Source: Leptobrachium leishanense
Lineage: Eukaryota; Chordata; Amphibia; Anura; Megophryidae
Length of the DNA stretch: 64,000 nt
Direction of reading: 5' to 3'
NCBI GenBank assembly: GCA_009667805.1
Contig: CM019064.1
Location: 76,506,400-76,570,399 of the forward strand
The position numbers and the translations under genes are program-made. Positions 10,982-23,909 of this stretch are shown here, one piece after another (within the stretch, counting starts at the first letter, position 1; every line of letters starts with the position of its first letter). Below the pieces are notes generated by a model. That model was not told where the DNA came from, made no database searches, and worked only from the letters and a program-made list of their open reading frames with translations.

Positions 10982-11196
10982 TGACTGGGTGAAGTAGAGG
11001 TAACATCACTGCTCTAGAACCGTGGAGAGAGACTGTGGAGACACAGGTTCGATCCCAGCAAGAGCACCTCTCCAGTAAGTGTCCTTGGGCAAGACACCCA
11101 ACGGTACATACTCGCCACCCAGGACATACTTTAAAACGAGAGAAATCTCAATGTATCCTTCCTGGTAAAATCCTTTCTCAAAAAAAATAAAAAAAT
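10982..11196 (+). mobile_element. tRNA-like SINE, most complete copy
   Basis: The head reads GACTGGGTGAAGTAGAGGTA then ACATCACTGCTCTAGAACC, with a perfect pol III B box GGTTCGATCCC near 11046-11056 and an A-box-like GGGTGAAGTAGAGG upstream. A body follows (AGCACCTCTCCAGTAAGTGT, CCTTGGGCAAGACACC), then the LINE-type tail (CGAGAGAAATCTCAATGTAT, CCTTCCTGGTAAAATCC) and an A-rich end. The head-body-tail order is the standard SINE design. Internal promoter function is inferred from the boxes. There are further copies at 844, 53000, 39549 and 3177. Confidence 0.85.
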
Positions 11197-11341
11197 GTAC
11201 GCATGATAATTTTGTGCGATCCTTGAGCGCACGCCTTTGGTGATCGGCGCTGTACCTATCTTTGGAGGATTTTTTTCTCCTTTGGTTCTTTGAGGAACCA
11301 CCATTAAGATATATAGAGGCTGGAGGTCACATATAATTCCT

Positions 11342-11584
11342 TTAACCCCTTCACTGCTGAGCCATTTCAAGTCTTAAAAAAACTTTTTTCTTTTCTGTAT
11401 TATTTTTATTCTTTACTTTAAACATGGTCATGTTCTGGCCTTTCTAATGATACCAAACATGACCCTGCTAGCTGAAAATAGTCGGGAGATATCTGGGTTC
11501 AAAGGAACCCTTATCTCCATCCCTATCTTTCCTTAGGAGTCAATGAGGACGTTCCCCACACGTCCTCAGCAGTGAAAGGGTTAA
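11342..11584. mobile_element. TTAA-target MITE (CCCCTTCACT family), compact copy
   Basis: TTAACCCCTTCACTGCTGAG left and CTCAGCAGTGAAAGGGTTAA right, 243 bp with TTAA at both ends. The interior phrase CCTTTCTAATGATACCAAAC recurs, in changed form, inside 12789-13886 (near 13250-13290) and near 21720, so these noncoding families share a middle block. Confidence 0.85.
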
Positions 11585-11997
11585 GGGGTGCGAGTCTATT
11601 TGGGGGCTTCACTATTGTATGCTCTATTGGTGGAGATGGACATGAACCCTTGTTAATAACACAAAACAATGACCTCTTTAACAGGGCCTGCATGACACTA
11701 ATTTGTGGCTCAGAGTTTCCATGATTAGATATGAGAGAATTAAAAGCTCTACGTAAGCTCATTAGCCAAACCCATTTTAATAAACTAGTAGAAAAAAGTG
11801 CATTATTACATCACAGCATAGAAAAAAAATACAATATATACCTGTGTTTAAGGCGACCAAGAGAAGGAGAATATTGTTTAATGAAAAAAGGCAGCCATAT
11901 ACAGTTGTATTCAAAATTATTCAACCCCCACTGAAATTGAGTGTTTTGGCCAGTTTGACATTGATTTTGATCATTCAGTAATCTTGCTTACAATTAA

Positions 11998-12422
11998 GGC
12001 TAGGGTCAGACGAACGCATTTTTCGCGTCGTCCGTGGAAAAGTGCGGTCGAACGAACGGACGTATTTTTTCACGAAATACGCGTTAGCGGTCATACGATG
12101 CGCAGTTTCGTCCGTGATTATGTACGGATCATCAATAAAACACTTTGTGTCTGGACGTTATGTTATCCGGTCATTAGCAGCGTCTGACGTCTCCTAATCA
12201 CACACACACGCCGCTATGCGGCCGCAGCGCACTCTGTACGACAGTAGTAGCGGTTTGACGTTCTCGAAAAAATGCGTTCGTTTGCCACCTGCGTTGAACG
12301 GACGAGCTTTCGTGCGGCCGTTCGTCGTGTGTTCCCCGGCATTGGACGTCATTTACTGCTAGCACGGCCGTGATTTCGTGCGGCTAAACGCACGTTAAAA
12401 CTGCGTTCGTCTGACCCTAGCC
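11998..12422 (+). mobile_element. CpG-dense Harbinger-like MITE, copy 1
   Basis: The termini GGCTAGGGTCAGACGAACGC and GCGTTCGTCTGACCCTAGCC are perfect inverted repeats with a 3-bp TAA duplication on each side. TIRs starting GGC with a TWA duplication fit PIF/Harbinger; the superfamily is inferred, since no transposase is present. It is 425 bp with about 50 CpG by hand count. It lies in the left inverted repeat of Tc1 element A. Copies: 23910, 34626, 49850. Confidence 0.88.
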
Positions 12423-12547
12423 TAAATCAAAGAGGCACGTGTAGGTCAGACAAATATAACATAACATTTATAATGAAATAACCACAAATGTCTTTTCTGT
12501 GCTCACATCATTATCAGTTTTATTCAATCCCCAAGTGACATTCAATC

Positions 12548-14659
<2,112 letters not shown>

Positions 14660-15033
14660 GTTTGTAATCACACCAGTAAATGTCTAGAAGGAGCTGAGTA
14701 TCAGTCATTTCAAAGCTGCCTAATTGGTGCTGATTATGCTTTATTGCTGCTCCGTGACATCCACAGGTGTTTTCAATACCTGATTGAAAACACTTGAATG
14801 AACCTCTGTTCTTCAGAGTGGTAGTCTTTAAGGGGTTGAATAATTGTGTCAATGAAGAATTCACAAAAGAAACATTTACTACTGTATTACAAAACCAATT
14901 GATGTAATTTTAGTTGCATATGGTTCTTTAAAAAGTCCTTGTAGGATTTCATTCTGAATACAATTACAAATGTACACTAAATTCCCTAAAACCCTTTACA
15001 GCATTGGGGGTTGAATAATTTTGAACACAACTG

Positions 15034-15792
15034 TATACTGCACATTGCTTGGAGAAGGAATATTGAAGAGGATATGGTTATGACACATTGAATATGGCAA
15101 TATGGTGGGTGCTGGAATCTGGTAATTAACATTTTGATCCTCCGTCTCCTACGTTCTCCTGGGATAAGAGGCTGGGGGCTTTCTGAACCAGTCTGATTCT
15201 TTCTGTCCAATAAAGGTGTATCACACGGACACACGTTCCTCCCTGAAAGTAATCCATTCTCACAAGAGAAGGCAATACTGCTCAGGAGCGGAGAGAAACC
15301 AACACCAGCCTCCCAACTGATGGACCCCCACGTCTTGAAGGCTCAAAGTGACAGTGGAGGCCTGTGGGATTTGTTTGCTACAGGTTTCCCAGTAAACAGA
15401 TTTTTACCTGGTCTCACAGATGCATTTGAAGAACAACCCATAGAGTCCATGGATCACATGGTCACCATGCACAGTGCATTGGAAACGAAGGCAGCTATTC
15501 AAAGAGCAATGGTGTTTGTCGTAGTTGCAAATACTGGGGAAAAAAAATAGCCGTCATGGCAACAAGGACAAACTCTGGATTTTTCTTTTGTGAAATGCCA
15601 GACTGCAGCAGGAGAAGCTTCACTCTGGATCTTTTTGTGAAACGCCAACGTTTGCTGCTGTACAACTCTGGCAAACACCAGCGATCTTTAAATATCCCCC
15701 ATAAAATCTAGTCAGAAAACCTAAAAACCCCAAAAACTTTAAGCTCCCTGGAGCTGTTAAAAATAATATTATATATATATATATATAATATT
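15034..15792. other. intronic stretch, nothing recognised
   Basis: A 76-codon frame (15320-15550) has no recognisable similarity. A palindromic (TA)n tract at 15768-15790 leads into the large palindrome. Confidence 0.4.
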
Positions 15793-16063
15793 ATAGCACA
15801 GAACAAATAGGGTAGCACATCAGGATTTTTGTAAATAAAAAAACAAAAATTTATTGAGAATACATACTAAAATACAGTTCCTGTCCGCTTGACCGACGTT
15901 TCGGCCCTTCAAGAGCCTTTATCAAGGTTGAACCTTGATAAAGGCTCTTGAAGGGCCGAAACGGTCAAGCGGACAGGAACTGTATTTTAGTATGTATTCA
16001 ATAAATTTTTCTGTTTTTATTTACAAAAATCCTGATGTGCTACCATATTTGTTCTGTGCTATA
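15793..16063. repeat. near-perfect 271-bp palindrome
   Basis: Arms of about 137 and 133 bp meet at a single central G (15930). The left arm runs TATAGCACAGAACAAATA ... CCTTTATCAAGGTT and the right arm reads back AACCTTGATAAAGG ... TATTTGTTCTGTGCTATA. Differences are few: a 3-bp GAC extra in the left arm (GACCGACGTTTCGG against CCGAAACGGTC) and a few changes in the A/T-rich part. No spacer remains, so the DNA or its RNA can fold into a hairpin of about 130 bp. No ORF is supported. Confidence 0.92.
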
Positions 16064-16152
16064 CGTATCTTTGGGATATTGCACTCAGGTCCTTATTGCT
16101 CAGGAGTTGGCGTGATTGGGCTTAGTATCGGGACTTATATCATTTTTTTTAT

Positions 16153-17038
16153 CAGGGTTATTCAAAGAGAATCGAGAAGCCACCGCACGTTAGGTGACTT
16201 TTTGTTCTCTTCAATTCGGCACGATTTGGCGAACCCATTTCAGCGACCCTGCGGTGTATTCAGCAAGCACCACAGGGTCCCCGAATTGCAGGGAAAAGTC
16301 GCCGAAAACTCACCGTAAAACGAGGGCGAACGCATACCAAAACCCACAAAAACATCTGGATTAACCCACCGAAAATGCCGGAAAAACCCGAGCAGGAGCC
16401 GATTACACGCAGCGCAGCTGCTGGAAAAACCCGACACCGCAGACGAAGGAGGTGAATAAATTAAAAAAACAGTTCGCTTGAATGTTTGAAAAGTGAAACG
16501 CTGTTTGCAAAGAAACTACTGAGCGAAAAAGTCTGAAATTTACATATGAGGTCCAGGGAATGATAATAAAAAGCGCTGTTACAGAAAAAATAAGTAAAAA
16601 TAAGTAAAAAAAGGAATATTTAAAAAAAAAAAAAAAAATGCTTAAAATATCCTAAAAAAATAAATAAATCTATAAATAGACTTTACTGCAGAATATTATA
16701 AATCAACGGTTTATTAGATATTGAATTAAAAAACAGGAATATTTTTAACATTGAAGCCTATGGGATTCGCCTGAATAAACCTGTCAAATTAAACCACCGA
16801 ATGGCAGGGCATTTCAGGAACCTTTCACGGCTGGTTTGTGACGAAGCATTGCTTCTCTATGGGGAATTCACTGCCTCGAACAGGCAACGAACAGACACCG
16901 TATGTGCAGGCAATTCGCCAACATTTTGCGAATTGCCTGCTCTCTGAATAGCCGAATGGCCAGGAAAGGTAACCATACGCTGAATTTCAGCATTCGGTTA
17001 CCTTTCTCCAGCAATTCGGAGCTCTTTGAATAACCCTG
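16153..17038. mobile_element. TIR element, ATTCAAAGAG family
   Basis: CAGGGTTATTCAAAGAGAAT and, inverted, AGCTCTTTGAATAACCCTG bound 886 bp of noncoding DNA. An inner hairpin sits at 16245-16290 (CTGCGGTG..CACCACAGGG). The flanking duplication is not clear, so the superfamily is left open. Confidence 0.7.
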
Positions 17039-17812
17039 TATGTCTTTTGCAAACATTCCTTCTCTAGAAGACGGAGCGCCACTACTCGAGTATTTAGCTG
17101 ACACAGAGTTAAAAGAGGCCAATAGGATGAGTGAGTGAAGTGGATGCCAACGACTTGGCAATGAAAGCCAGGGGAATATATCTGTATTGAAAGACCAACC
17201 TGTATATGTGTTAAATATTTACAAAAATAACGTGAAACCAGAGCGTGGTGTGAATCCTGCTTCCTCCATGAACTAGAGTATGTTTCGATTCGCAGTTCCT
17301 TTACAGAGGTAAGACAAAACAGGAACGCGAGCGCAGGACATGTCGCAGGTTGTCTGGAAGGTTACAAGGTGGACGGATTGTGTATCTGAAGTCTAGTATT
17401 CCTGTCACTAAACACTGTCAGCATGGTGGATAACCAGGAAAAAACACCAGGCTCCTTCTCTGAATGATGAGCCAGGTCCAGTAGCCTGTTTCCATACTTC
17501 GAGGGAGCCACAATTAAGCACGTTCCCCACCGCATGGAGGACATGACACACACCATACTTTCTCTACAGCATAAAGATAAAAATCCTCTCATAGTAGAAT
17601 CCAGCCCCACAGGAACCATTAGACAATAGAGATCTAAACAAGACAAGAGTCTAGCAAGATCATTGAACAACAACTCCAGAGTGTCGGACGTGAGCAACAA
17701 AGCGGCATGCCTCTCTTCAATGTGAACCTGCTTTCGACCAATGCTCAGAAAAGCAAAAAGAGACAGGAAATGTATATAGATTTATGTGAAAGAATAAAGA
17801 TGTGTACAAGCT
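17039..17812. other. intronic stretch with an unassigned open frame
   Basis: A 112-codon minus-strand frame (17362-17700) is in the sense direction of nlk but lacks acceptor and donor logic. Its protein resembles no family I recognise, so no gene is called. Confidence 0.35.
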
Positions 17813-17995
17813 AATGGGAAGGAGCATTGGAGCCAATGGGAAGGAGCATTGGAGCCAATGGGAAGGAGCATTGGAGCCAATGGGAAGGAGCATTGGAGCC
17901 AATGGGAAGGAGCATTGGAGCCAATGGGAAGGAGCATTGGAGCCAATGGGAAGGAGCATTGGAGCCAATGGGAAGGAGCATTGGAGCCAATGGTT
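17813..17995 (+). repeat. 22-bp minisatellite, about 8 units
   Basis: The unit AATGGGAAGGAGCATTGGAG plus CC is repeated about 8.2 times with essentially no variation. Since 22 is not a multiple of 3, all frames stay open and give spurious repetitive peptides on both strands. The identity of the units suggests a recent expansion or ongoing homogenisation. Confidence 0.97.
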
Positions 17996-18566
17996 ACCCA
18001 CTAACTAGATTTTTGTAAAGCCATGCCTCCGTTCACATGAGGATACAGATCTAAACTTGTACTCCGCATCCAATGCCCATGGATGGGGTCAAGAGGGATT
18101 AGTGAAAGCCTTCCCCCACTACATTAGGGTACAATTACTGCTCGTTTGACAATGTTTATCCCCAGCATATTATTTTTTTTTAATAGCTTTGTAAAGGCAG
18201 CAGGCTAGCAAGTACTGCCGTGCCTACACAACCAAAGAGAACTGAATGAATGAATCCATGGACTCGTTTGTCCATTGCGCAATTCATTGTCAGTTTTGAC
18301 CATGTGACGGTTTGTGGATTCATTAGCAGGACTGAGAAATCGCTGTTCGACGTGTGCCTCCTGACTATTGGCAAGTATCTCTGCATTAAATCACTGTTTA
18401 CAAACAAGAACAACACTAATATACAACATTTGTCAATCTTGTTTCAGACACAAAATTGCCTGGATGCTGTCGACAATTCAACCCCCTAAGGAACTTTTGT
18501 CAAGACAAAAACAGTCCACAAATACCCTGTATCGCTGACCGGAATAAGTCCTTTTTTTCTTCCAAT
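17996..18566. other. intronic stretch, nothing recognised
   Basis: Ordinary AT-rich intron. Frames of 78-79 codons on both strands (18180-18489) overlap each other and have no recognised similarity. Confidence 0.4.
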
Positions 18567-19178
18567 ATAACACTAATAGGGACACTACCACCAACATAAG
18601 CTATGAATAGATTACTTGTGCACTACAAAAAAAACAAACACATTATAAAGCATGTGTTACGGTGTTTAAGTAATTGCATATAAAAAAAATTAAAAGTTGT
18701 TCATCTCCTGTTTCCATTTTTTTTATTTTTTCCCAATGACGCAATATTCACCAACGTCTTAGCAAAAGTTTCACTGGGGGATGGAATGTTTAGACAAGGC
18801 TGCAGGGGGTCTATTGTGTTTGGCTATGCTACCCAATGTAAGAGATGGTAGCCTAATGAAAATATGAGCGAGAGCTTAGAAGACTTCTAATCTTCCCCCT
18901 GGAGACGTGCTTTACATTACATCCCACACAATACAATTCTAGGAATCAGTTTTCTGGAATTTCTGACCAATTCACTCCATTCCATTCTCAATGCCACCCT
19001 GTGAGGAGCAAGTGATGCAAGATAGATAGGCAAACTAGAACACAAAAGATCACACAATGGATGCACCCAGTAAAATATTTTCGTAACTAAACATATTAGA
19101 AAAACAAAGTATATGCAAGACATCAGCAACGTAAAATAAACAAGATCATTTCATTTTTTGTTGCAGTGTTCCTTTAAG
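18567..19178. mobile_element. T2/Kolobok-like element (copy 1)
   Basis: Left AATAGGGACACTACCACC, right CAGTGTTCCTTTAA (inverted TTAAAGGAACACTG). TTAAAGG-type termini are the mark of the Xenopus T2 MITE class. The interior matches 32217-32560 over about 330 bp (ATTGCATATAAA, CTCCYRTTTCCATT, GTCTATTGTGTT). The boundaries are approximate. Confidence 0.5.
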
Positions 19179-19219
19179 CTCGATCTTAACTTGGATGCAA
19201 AAGAAGTCAAGGTATTTGC

Positions 19220-19944
19220 TAGGGACAGACCGATATTTTTTCAGGGCGGATACCGATTCAGATTATCGACAGCCTTTCTGGCCGATGCCTATATTCTATA
19301 AATTTAAAGACAAATCTGACATTATGCATTAATTGAATGAGTTTAATAACATTTTAAACCTTGCACCATGCCCACTTCATTTAGTTAAATTAAAATATTT
19401 TTTTATCTTTCGTTTTTACAATATGGCTTTGTCTAGACTTTGGCTTTTGCAATGATCCCTCATATGACCCTGTACGTAAAGGGTCAGCAACTTTGGCCCT
19501 CCAGATGTTCTGGAACTACATCTGCCATGATGTTCAGCTACTCATTAGGTTCTTCGAGCCTCATGGGTAGTTACAAAAGATCTGCAGGTCCAAGGTTGCC
19601 GACCCCTGCTGAAGAAAATCGGTACCAGAAATACAGGGAACTTGCCAATAGTCAGGAAGCCCCCTCCCTGCATCTCCTGTATAGGGAATTCCTTGCCAGA
19701 TGGGAGGGAAGCCCAATTACTGTTGTCATCACACTCATGTGCCATACCGGCTGTGTGCAGGGGACGTCCTACAGCAAGAGTTGCCAGCCACATTGTCATC
19801 CTGCTGTGGGAGAAGGCCTAGATCGGCAACGATCTGTGAAACCTTGCATGTCACAATTGCAGTGAACCAACTTGTCCAATTATCAGTAATTTGATGAATA
19901 TTGGCCACTGATAATCAGCAAAACCAATAATCTGCCCATTCCTA
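19220..19944. mobile_element. hAT element with 8-bp target duplication
   Basis: It is flanked by perfect GTATTTGC copies (19212-19219, 19945-19952). The termini are TAGGGACAGACCGATATTTT and, inverted, AATCTGCCCATTCCTA. It is 725 bp. The interior carries a second small MITE (19478-19610). The long frames inside (for example 141 codons at 19440-19865) cross element boundaries and are not genes. Confidence 0.85.
19478..19610. mobile_element. palindromic MITE of the GGGTCAGCAAC family
   Basis: AAGGGTCAGCAACTTTGGCC to GGTTGCCGACCCCTG, with CCAGATGTTCTGGAACTAC inside. It is nested in the hAT element 19220-19944. It is related to 58408-58543 and 6294-6428. Confidence 0.75.
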
Positions 19945-20099
19945 GTATTTGCACGCCGGTCACATGATGAGGAGAAGAATCGTTCGATTGAGTCAGTGGG
20001 TGTTTACATTGTTTATGCTTACCTTTAATATTGTTTTGCATCTTAATACAGGTTTTGCGAAAAGCCAAAATTATTACTACTATTATGATTATTTAGAAA

Positions 20100-20325
20100 A
20101 GGCCAGCATATTCTGCAGCACTGAAATGGGCACAGTATAGACTGGGTTACAATACATTGAACAACATTTAACAAACCAGTACAGGAGGAAACGAGGGCCC
20201 TATTCCCATGGGAACTCCCAATCTAGAAAGATTGGGGTTGGAAACAGGAGAGGACCGCAAGGCGAGAGCGACGGACCGCAAGGCGAGAGCGACGGACCGC
20301 AAGGTTAGAGTAAATAAAAAGGAAA
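20100..20325. repeat. degenerate L2-tail-like sequence with a 21-bp tandem repeat
   Basis: The start (CAGCATATTCTGCAGCACTG) resembles a reversed L2-type tail. At 20253-20306 GACCGCAAGGCGAGAGCGAC plus G occurs about 2.7 times. Noncoding. Confidence 0.5.
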
Positions 20326-20339
20326 GATACACCGGCTCA

Positions 20340-20823
20340 CAGGTTTTTATTATTCTGCTTCAGCGAATTCCACCGAACTGAAAAAAATTTAAGTCTCCTG
20401 TTCTCCTAAAAGGAGCTTAAATCATTAAAAATTTAGTTAAAAGATTTCTGAAGAATAAGTAAAGTAAAACAAAAATGTCAAAAAAAACAAAAAAAACAAA
20501 AAAAAAAAAAAAAAAACACTTTATGCAAAAAAGAAAATAAACGGTCTACAAAGATATTCCATTTATTGCACTGAAACAAGAAAAGCCTGTTTAAACCTGC
20601 GGAACTGAAACACCGAAAATCACGTCATTTCATTGAAATCTTGGTGCAATTCGGCAGTCTGAACAGACATTTCTCTGGGCTGATTTTGTTGCTGCCGAAC
20701 TGCACCGTATTTCACTTGACCATTTTGAGAATAGTCAAAATCGCGCTGACATTGCACCTGCAGTGAAATTCACCATTCGGTGCAATTCTGTGGCAAATTC
20801 GGAGGTTTGTGAATAACCCCTTA
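20340..20823. mobile_element. ATTCAAAGAG-family element, right end only
   Basis: The right terminus TTTGTGAATAACCCCTTAA is clear and the interior phrase on gcaccgaatttcac-like sequence matches 26557-27150. The left end is not recognisable. Confidence 0.45.
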
Positions 20824-20949
20824 ATTTTCCTTACGTGGATATTAGCCAAACATCACATTTTTAAAATATTGCGGGGCTTGTTTCCATCTTCCTGGTTAAT
20901 GGTGGTGCACAGGAGAAACCGCAGCAACTGAGCTTGTCAAGATTTAGAG

Positions 20950-22091
20950 CAGGGGGTCTCAAACTCAAAAATTACCCGAACGCCACTGGATAAGTTTTCA
21001 TGTCCCATGGGGGCCGCATGTAAAATTTCAAACGTTTTCTTCTTCATTAAACAGTTTATTCTTTTCATTTACAGCAAAAAGTATTTTTTGTTCCTAAGCA
21101 ATGGCATTGTCCATTTGTCACATATAAAATGAGCAATACCACTGCCGTTACTCACCTTCTCATTCCCACGCTAGGAGCAAGGTCAGTGGTGTTTTATACA
21201 GTCATATTATTCATCATAAAACACAATGTGGCAAAATACAAAATACTCCTTGCAGCTAATGCTGCGCCATGGCACAGAAGGTCCCTGTGGCACACGTGGG
21301 AAGCTGCCGCTCGCCTTTCAGGTTTATAAGCTAGTGTACTTTAGTGGTACACGTGTACACACTGCACATTGCAGAGCTCCACAGCAATAAAACTCCACAG
21401 TAATGTGCTGTGTGTATGAGCGTATTAAAACTCCACAGCAATAAAACTAAAAAAATATATATTTAACTTATTAAACTAAAGTTATATCAAAGTGCAGTAT
21501 TTTATTAAAATGTATTAAAAATTATAAATAAAATATAAAAATATTAGAATAATTATATATATATATATTTAAATTTATATATATATATATATATGAAAAT
21601 AATGCAGCTGCATTGGTAATTTTATAAGGGGAATAAAAAAACAATGTCCTGTTTTTAGTAAAAAATATTTTTTTTATTATTAATGATCTTTTTGTTTTTA
21701 CACATTATATAGATTCTGGCCTTTCCAATGACACCTCAACCGTCCATGTAGCCATTACGGATCCAGAGATACAGGGGTCTAAAGGACACCTGCATCTCCT
21801 GTACTACTGGACAGGGCGAATTCCAGCGGGTTTTATTATTGCGTGTGCGCACGATGACTCCTGTGGCCTGGGGGAGGGGGCATCCCACAGCAAGGGCTGA
21901 TGTCGGCCCGCTGTGGCTGAAGCCCCTGCTCGGTGCTAGATCGGCACCAAGCAGGAGCCCAACAGGACGGACGAGGAGCGTCCTGCGCGCTGGGGAGGGA
22001 ATCCCCATGACGCTCCACGCACGGCTAAACTGGACTGGGTCAGTCCTCCCCATCTGCACGCCATTTGTAACCCGGTACTTCAAGACCCCTG
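20950..22091. mobile_element. hAT element, 1.14 kb, noncoding
   Basis: It starts CAGGGGGTCTCAAACTC and ends GTACTTCAAGACCCCTG (inverted CAGGGGTCTTGAAG). The flanks ATTTAGAG (20942-20949) and ATTTAGCG (22092-22099) match at 7 of 8 positions. A repeat block at about 21240-21480 (GGCACAGAAGGTCCCTGTGG, GAGCTCCACAGCAATAAAA) recurs at 44640-44930. The overlapping frames of 125-145 codons at 21736-22216 are on opposite strands with no homology. Confidence 0.75.
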
Positions 22092-23704
22092 ATTTAGCGG
22101 CTTTTATTGGAAACTGCTCTGAGGTCACTTTACACATGATCTGTCCCTTTAAGAGATTTCTAATGTTTTCCATTTATATTCATCGAGGGCACCTGAATCA
22201 AATCACCTTGGTCTAAACAGGATCTGATTGGCTCTCAGCATTGTGGGGGGAGGGGGATCCTGGCATTATTTCTCTGGAGGAAGTACAGGCCATCTGCCCT
22301 CATTCCCCTGCTCCCTTTGTCCCTTCAGCACCAATGGAGCCCCAGGGTCTCATGCCCTGTGCCACAAAGCAATCAAAGGTAAATTAAAAAAAAATAAAAA
22401 TCAGGTTCAGCACCTCAAGTTAATTAGAACTGCAACGTATCAGTTTACCAAGATGACAGATTGACGAGGTGAGGGCTGGGAGGGGGGACCTCTTAAGGGT
22501 TAAGAATCCCTAATCCTGAGTTCTACCAGCAGTAGCGAGCGTTACCGTTTCATATTCTGCAGGGATGGGATAACTTCACCAAGATCTGCACCTTCATGTC
22601 CCGCCTGTCCTAATTAAATTACGTGCCCGTTGTAGTTATCCTGTTTTGGCAAACACCTAATATCGCATGTAAGCAATATTTGCATTCGGCAAATAATTTT
22701 TGGCACTTCCTGGGTTGTGGGTTTCTGTACACATGCCAGGAAGTGGACAAAAAAAAATGATGTATGCACATATACATACACAAACCAGGAAGTGGAAAAA
22801 TGACATTTCAGTTTCTGTTTATCTAAAGTGCACCTGTTCTGTTCAAAACACATTGGGCTCATTTGAAAGAATCTAATTTCCCTCATATCTGTCAGCATAC
22901 AGTATATAAATGAAAATGGAGCTACCATTAAAAGTTTGTATGTCCTCCACATGACTGCAGCGTGCCGGGGAGGAGAGACAGGTCCGCGCAGAGAGCTTTC
23001 CAACAGCACAGCCCTCTGCTCGGTCCATCGGACAATCAGGCGCAAGGAGGATGGAGCGGGCAGCTGTCCTGTAGGAAGGTCTCTGGACGGAGAAGTCCCT
23101 CCCCTGGCAGCTAAACAGGCAGAATTAGTCTTATATTATTATTGTGAGTGCAGAGACCCGCTCTATTGAAAACCACCCTTGCTGTCAGGCCTGTATGCAT
23201 TCCCTCATGGGTCAAATGCTCAGTGAAAACTCTCCGTACAAAAAAAAATAAAAAGATACTAGCACCATCGTACAGGAATTAACGAGTAACAGCCTGGAAA
23301 AGAATTTCTCTTATTAGCATCTTCCCCTACCAAGTTGTTTTGCATGAAACCACAGCCAGGACCAAGTGAATCCCCCCCCCCCCCGAGCCATACAGTGAAA
23401 ATGTGCCTGGAAATCTCAAAAGCACATTTTTCAAAACCGTATGCATTATTTTACAGGCAGTTAGTGCCACCTGCTGGCCAGAAAGCATCACTACATCTCC
23501 GTAATACAGCATGACCTCGGTTTTCCAAGAAAGAAAAAAAAGGGGGGGGGGTATATTCCAAGCTGTTAAACAATTTTGGTACCTCATGGGTCATGCTTTT
23601 GATGCTAAAACTTTGGGGGGCACGTTCCTTTGCTCTGGAATTAGACCAAACACACTGAACACCAGCGGGTGCTTCTGAAAATTGATTTAATCTTTGTAGT
23701 GAAT
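22092..23704. other. intronic stretch, nothing recognised
   Basis: Frames of up to 143 codons (22614-23045) have no recognised similarity. TGCCACCTGCTGG at 23465-23477 fits the CTCF core on the minus strand. C and G runs of 13 and 9 occur near 23372 and 23541. Confidence 0.4.
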
Positions 23705-23895
23705 TGTTTAAGATCTAGGTTCCCAACCCTGGTCCTCAAGTCCCCCCATCATGCCAGCTTGGCATTGCCAGGTATCTGAAGCACAGCACAGGTGATATGA
23801 TTTGCTGCTCAGTGATTGCAGGATTCAGTCTGTATTTCCCCAAGGTGATCTGCAAAATCTGTGCTTTAAGGGGTACTTTAGGACAAGGATTGGAA
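23705..23895. mobile_element. degenerate hAT MITE related to 6095-6278
   Basis: GGTTCCCAACCCTGGTCCTC and then ATCTGAAGCACAGCACAGGT, GATTGCAGGATTCAGTCTG match the 6-kb copy. The terminal bases are eroded, so no duplication can be read. Confidence 0.65.
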
Positions 23896-23909
23896 AAATA
23901 CTGGGTTAA

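Noticed and set aside
11040..11060. A functional tRNA gene
   Set aside because: The head has a B box and a tRNA-like start, but no complete cloverleaf or acceptor stem, and it continues into the SINE body and tail.
17362..17700. 112-codon minus-strand frame in intron 2
   Set aside because: No similarity that I recognise and no splice signals. Kept only as a note because it is in the sense direction of nlk.
17717..18018. Repetitive peptides on both strands
   Set aside because: Product of the 22-bp minisatellite, which keeps all frames open.
19440..19865. 141-codon frame
   Set aside because: It starts in one MITE and ends in the surrounding hAT element; no transposase motifs.
21736..22216. 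Two long antiparallel frames (145 and 125 codons)
   Set aside because: They lie inside the noncoding hAT element and look like GC-rich chance frames.
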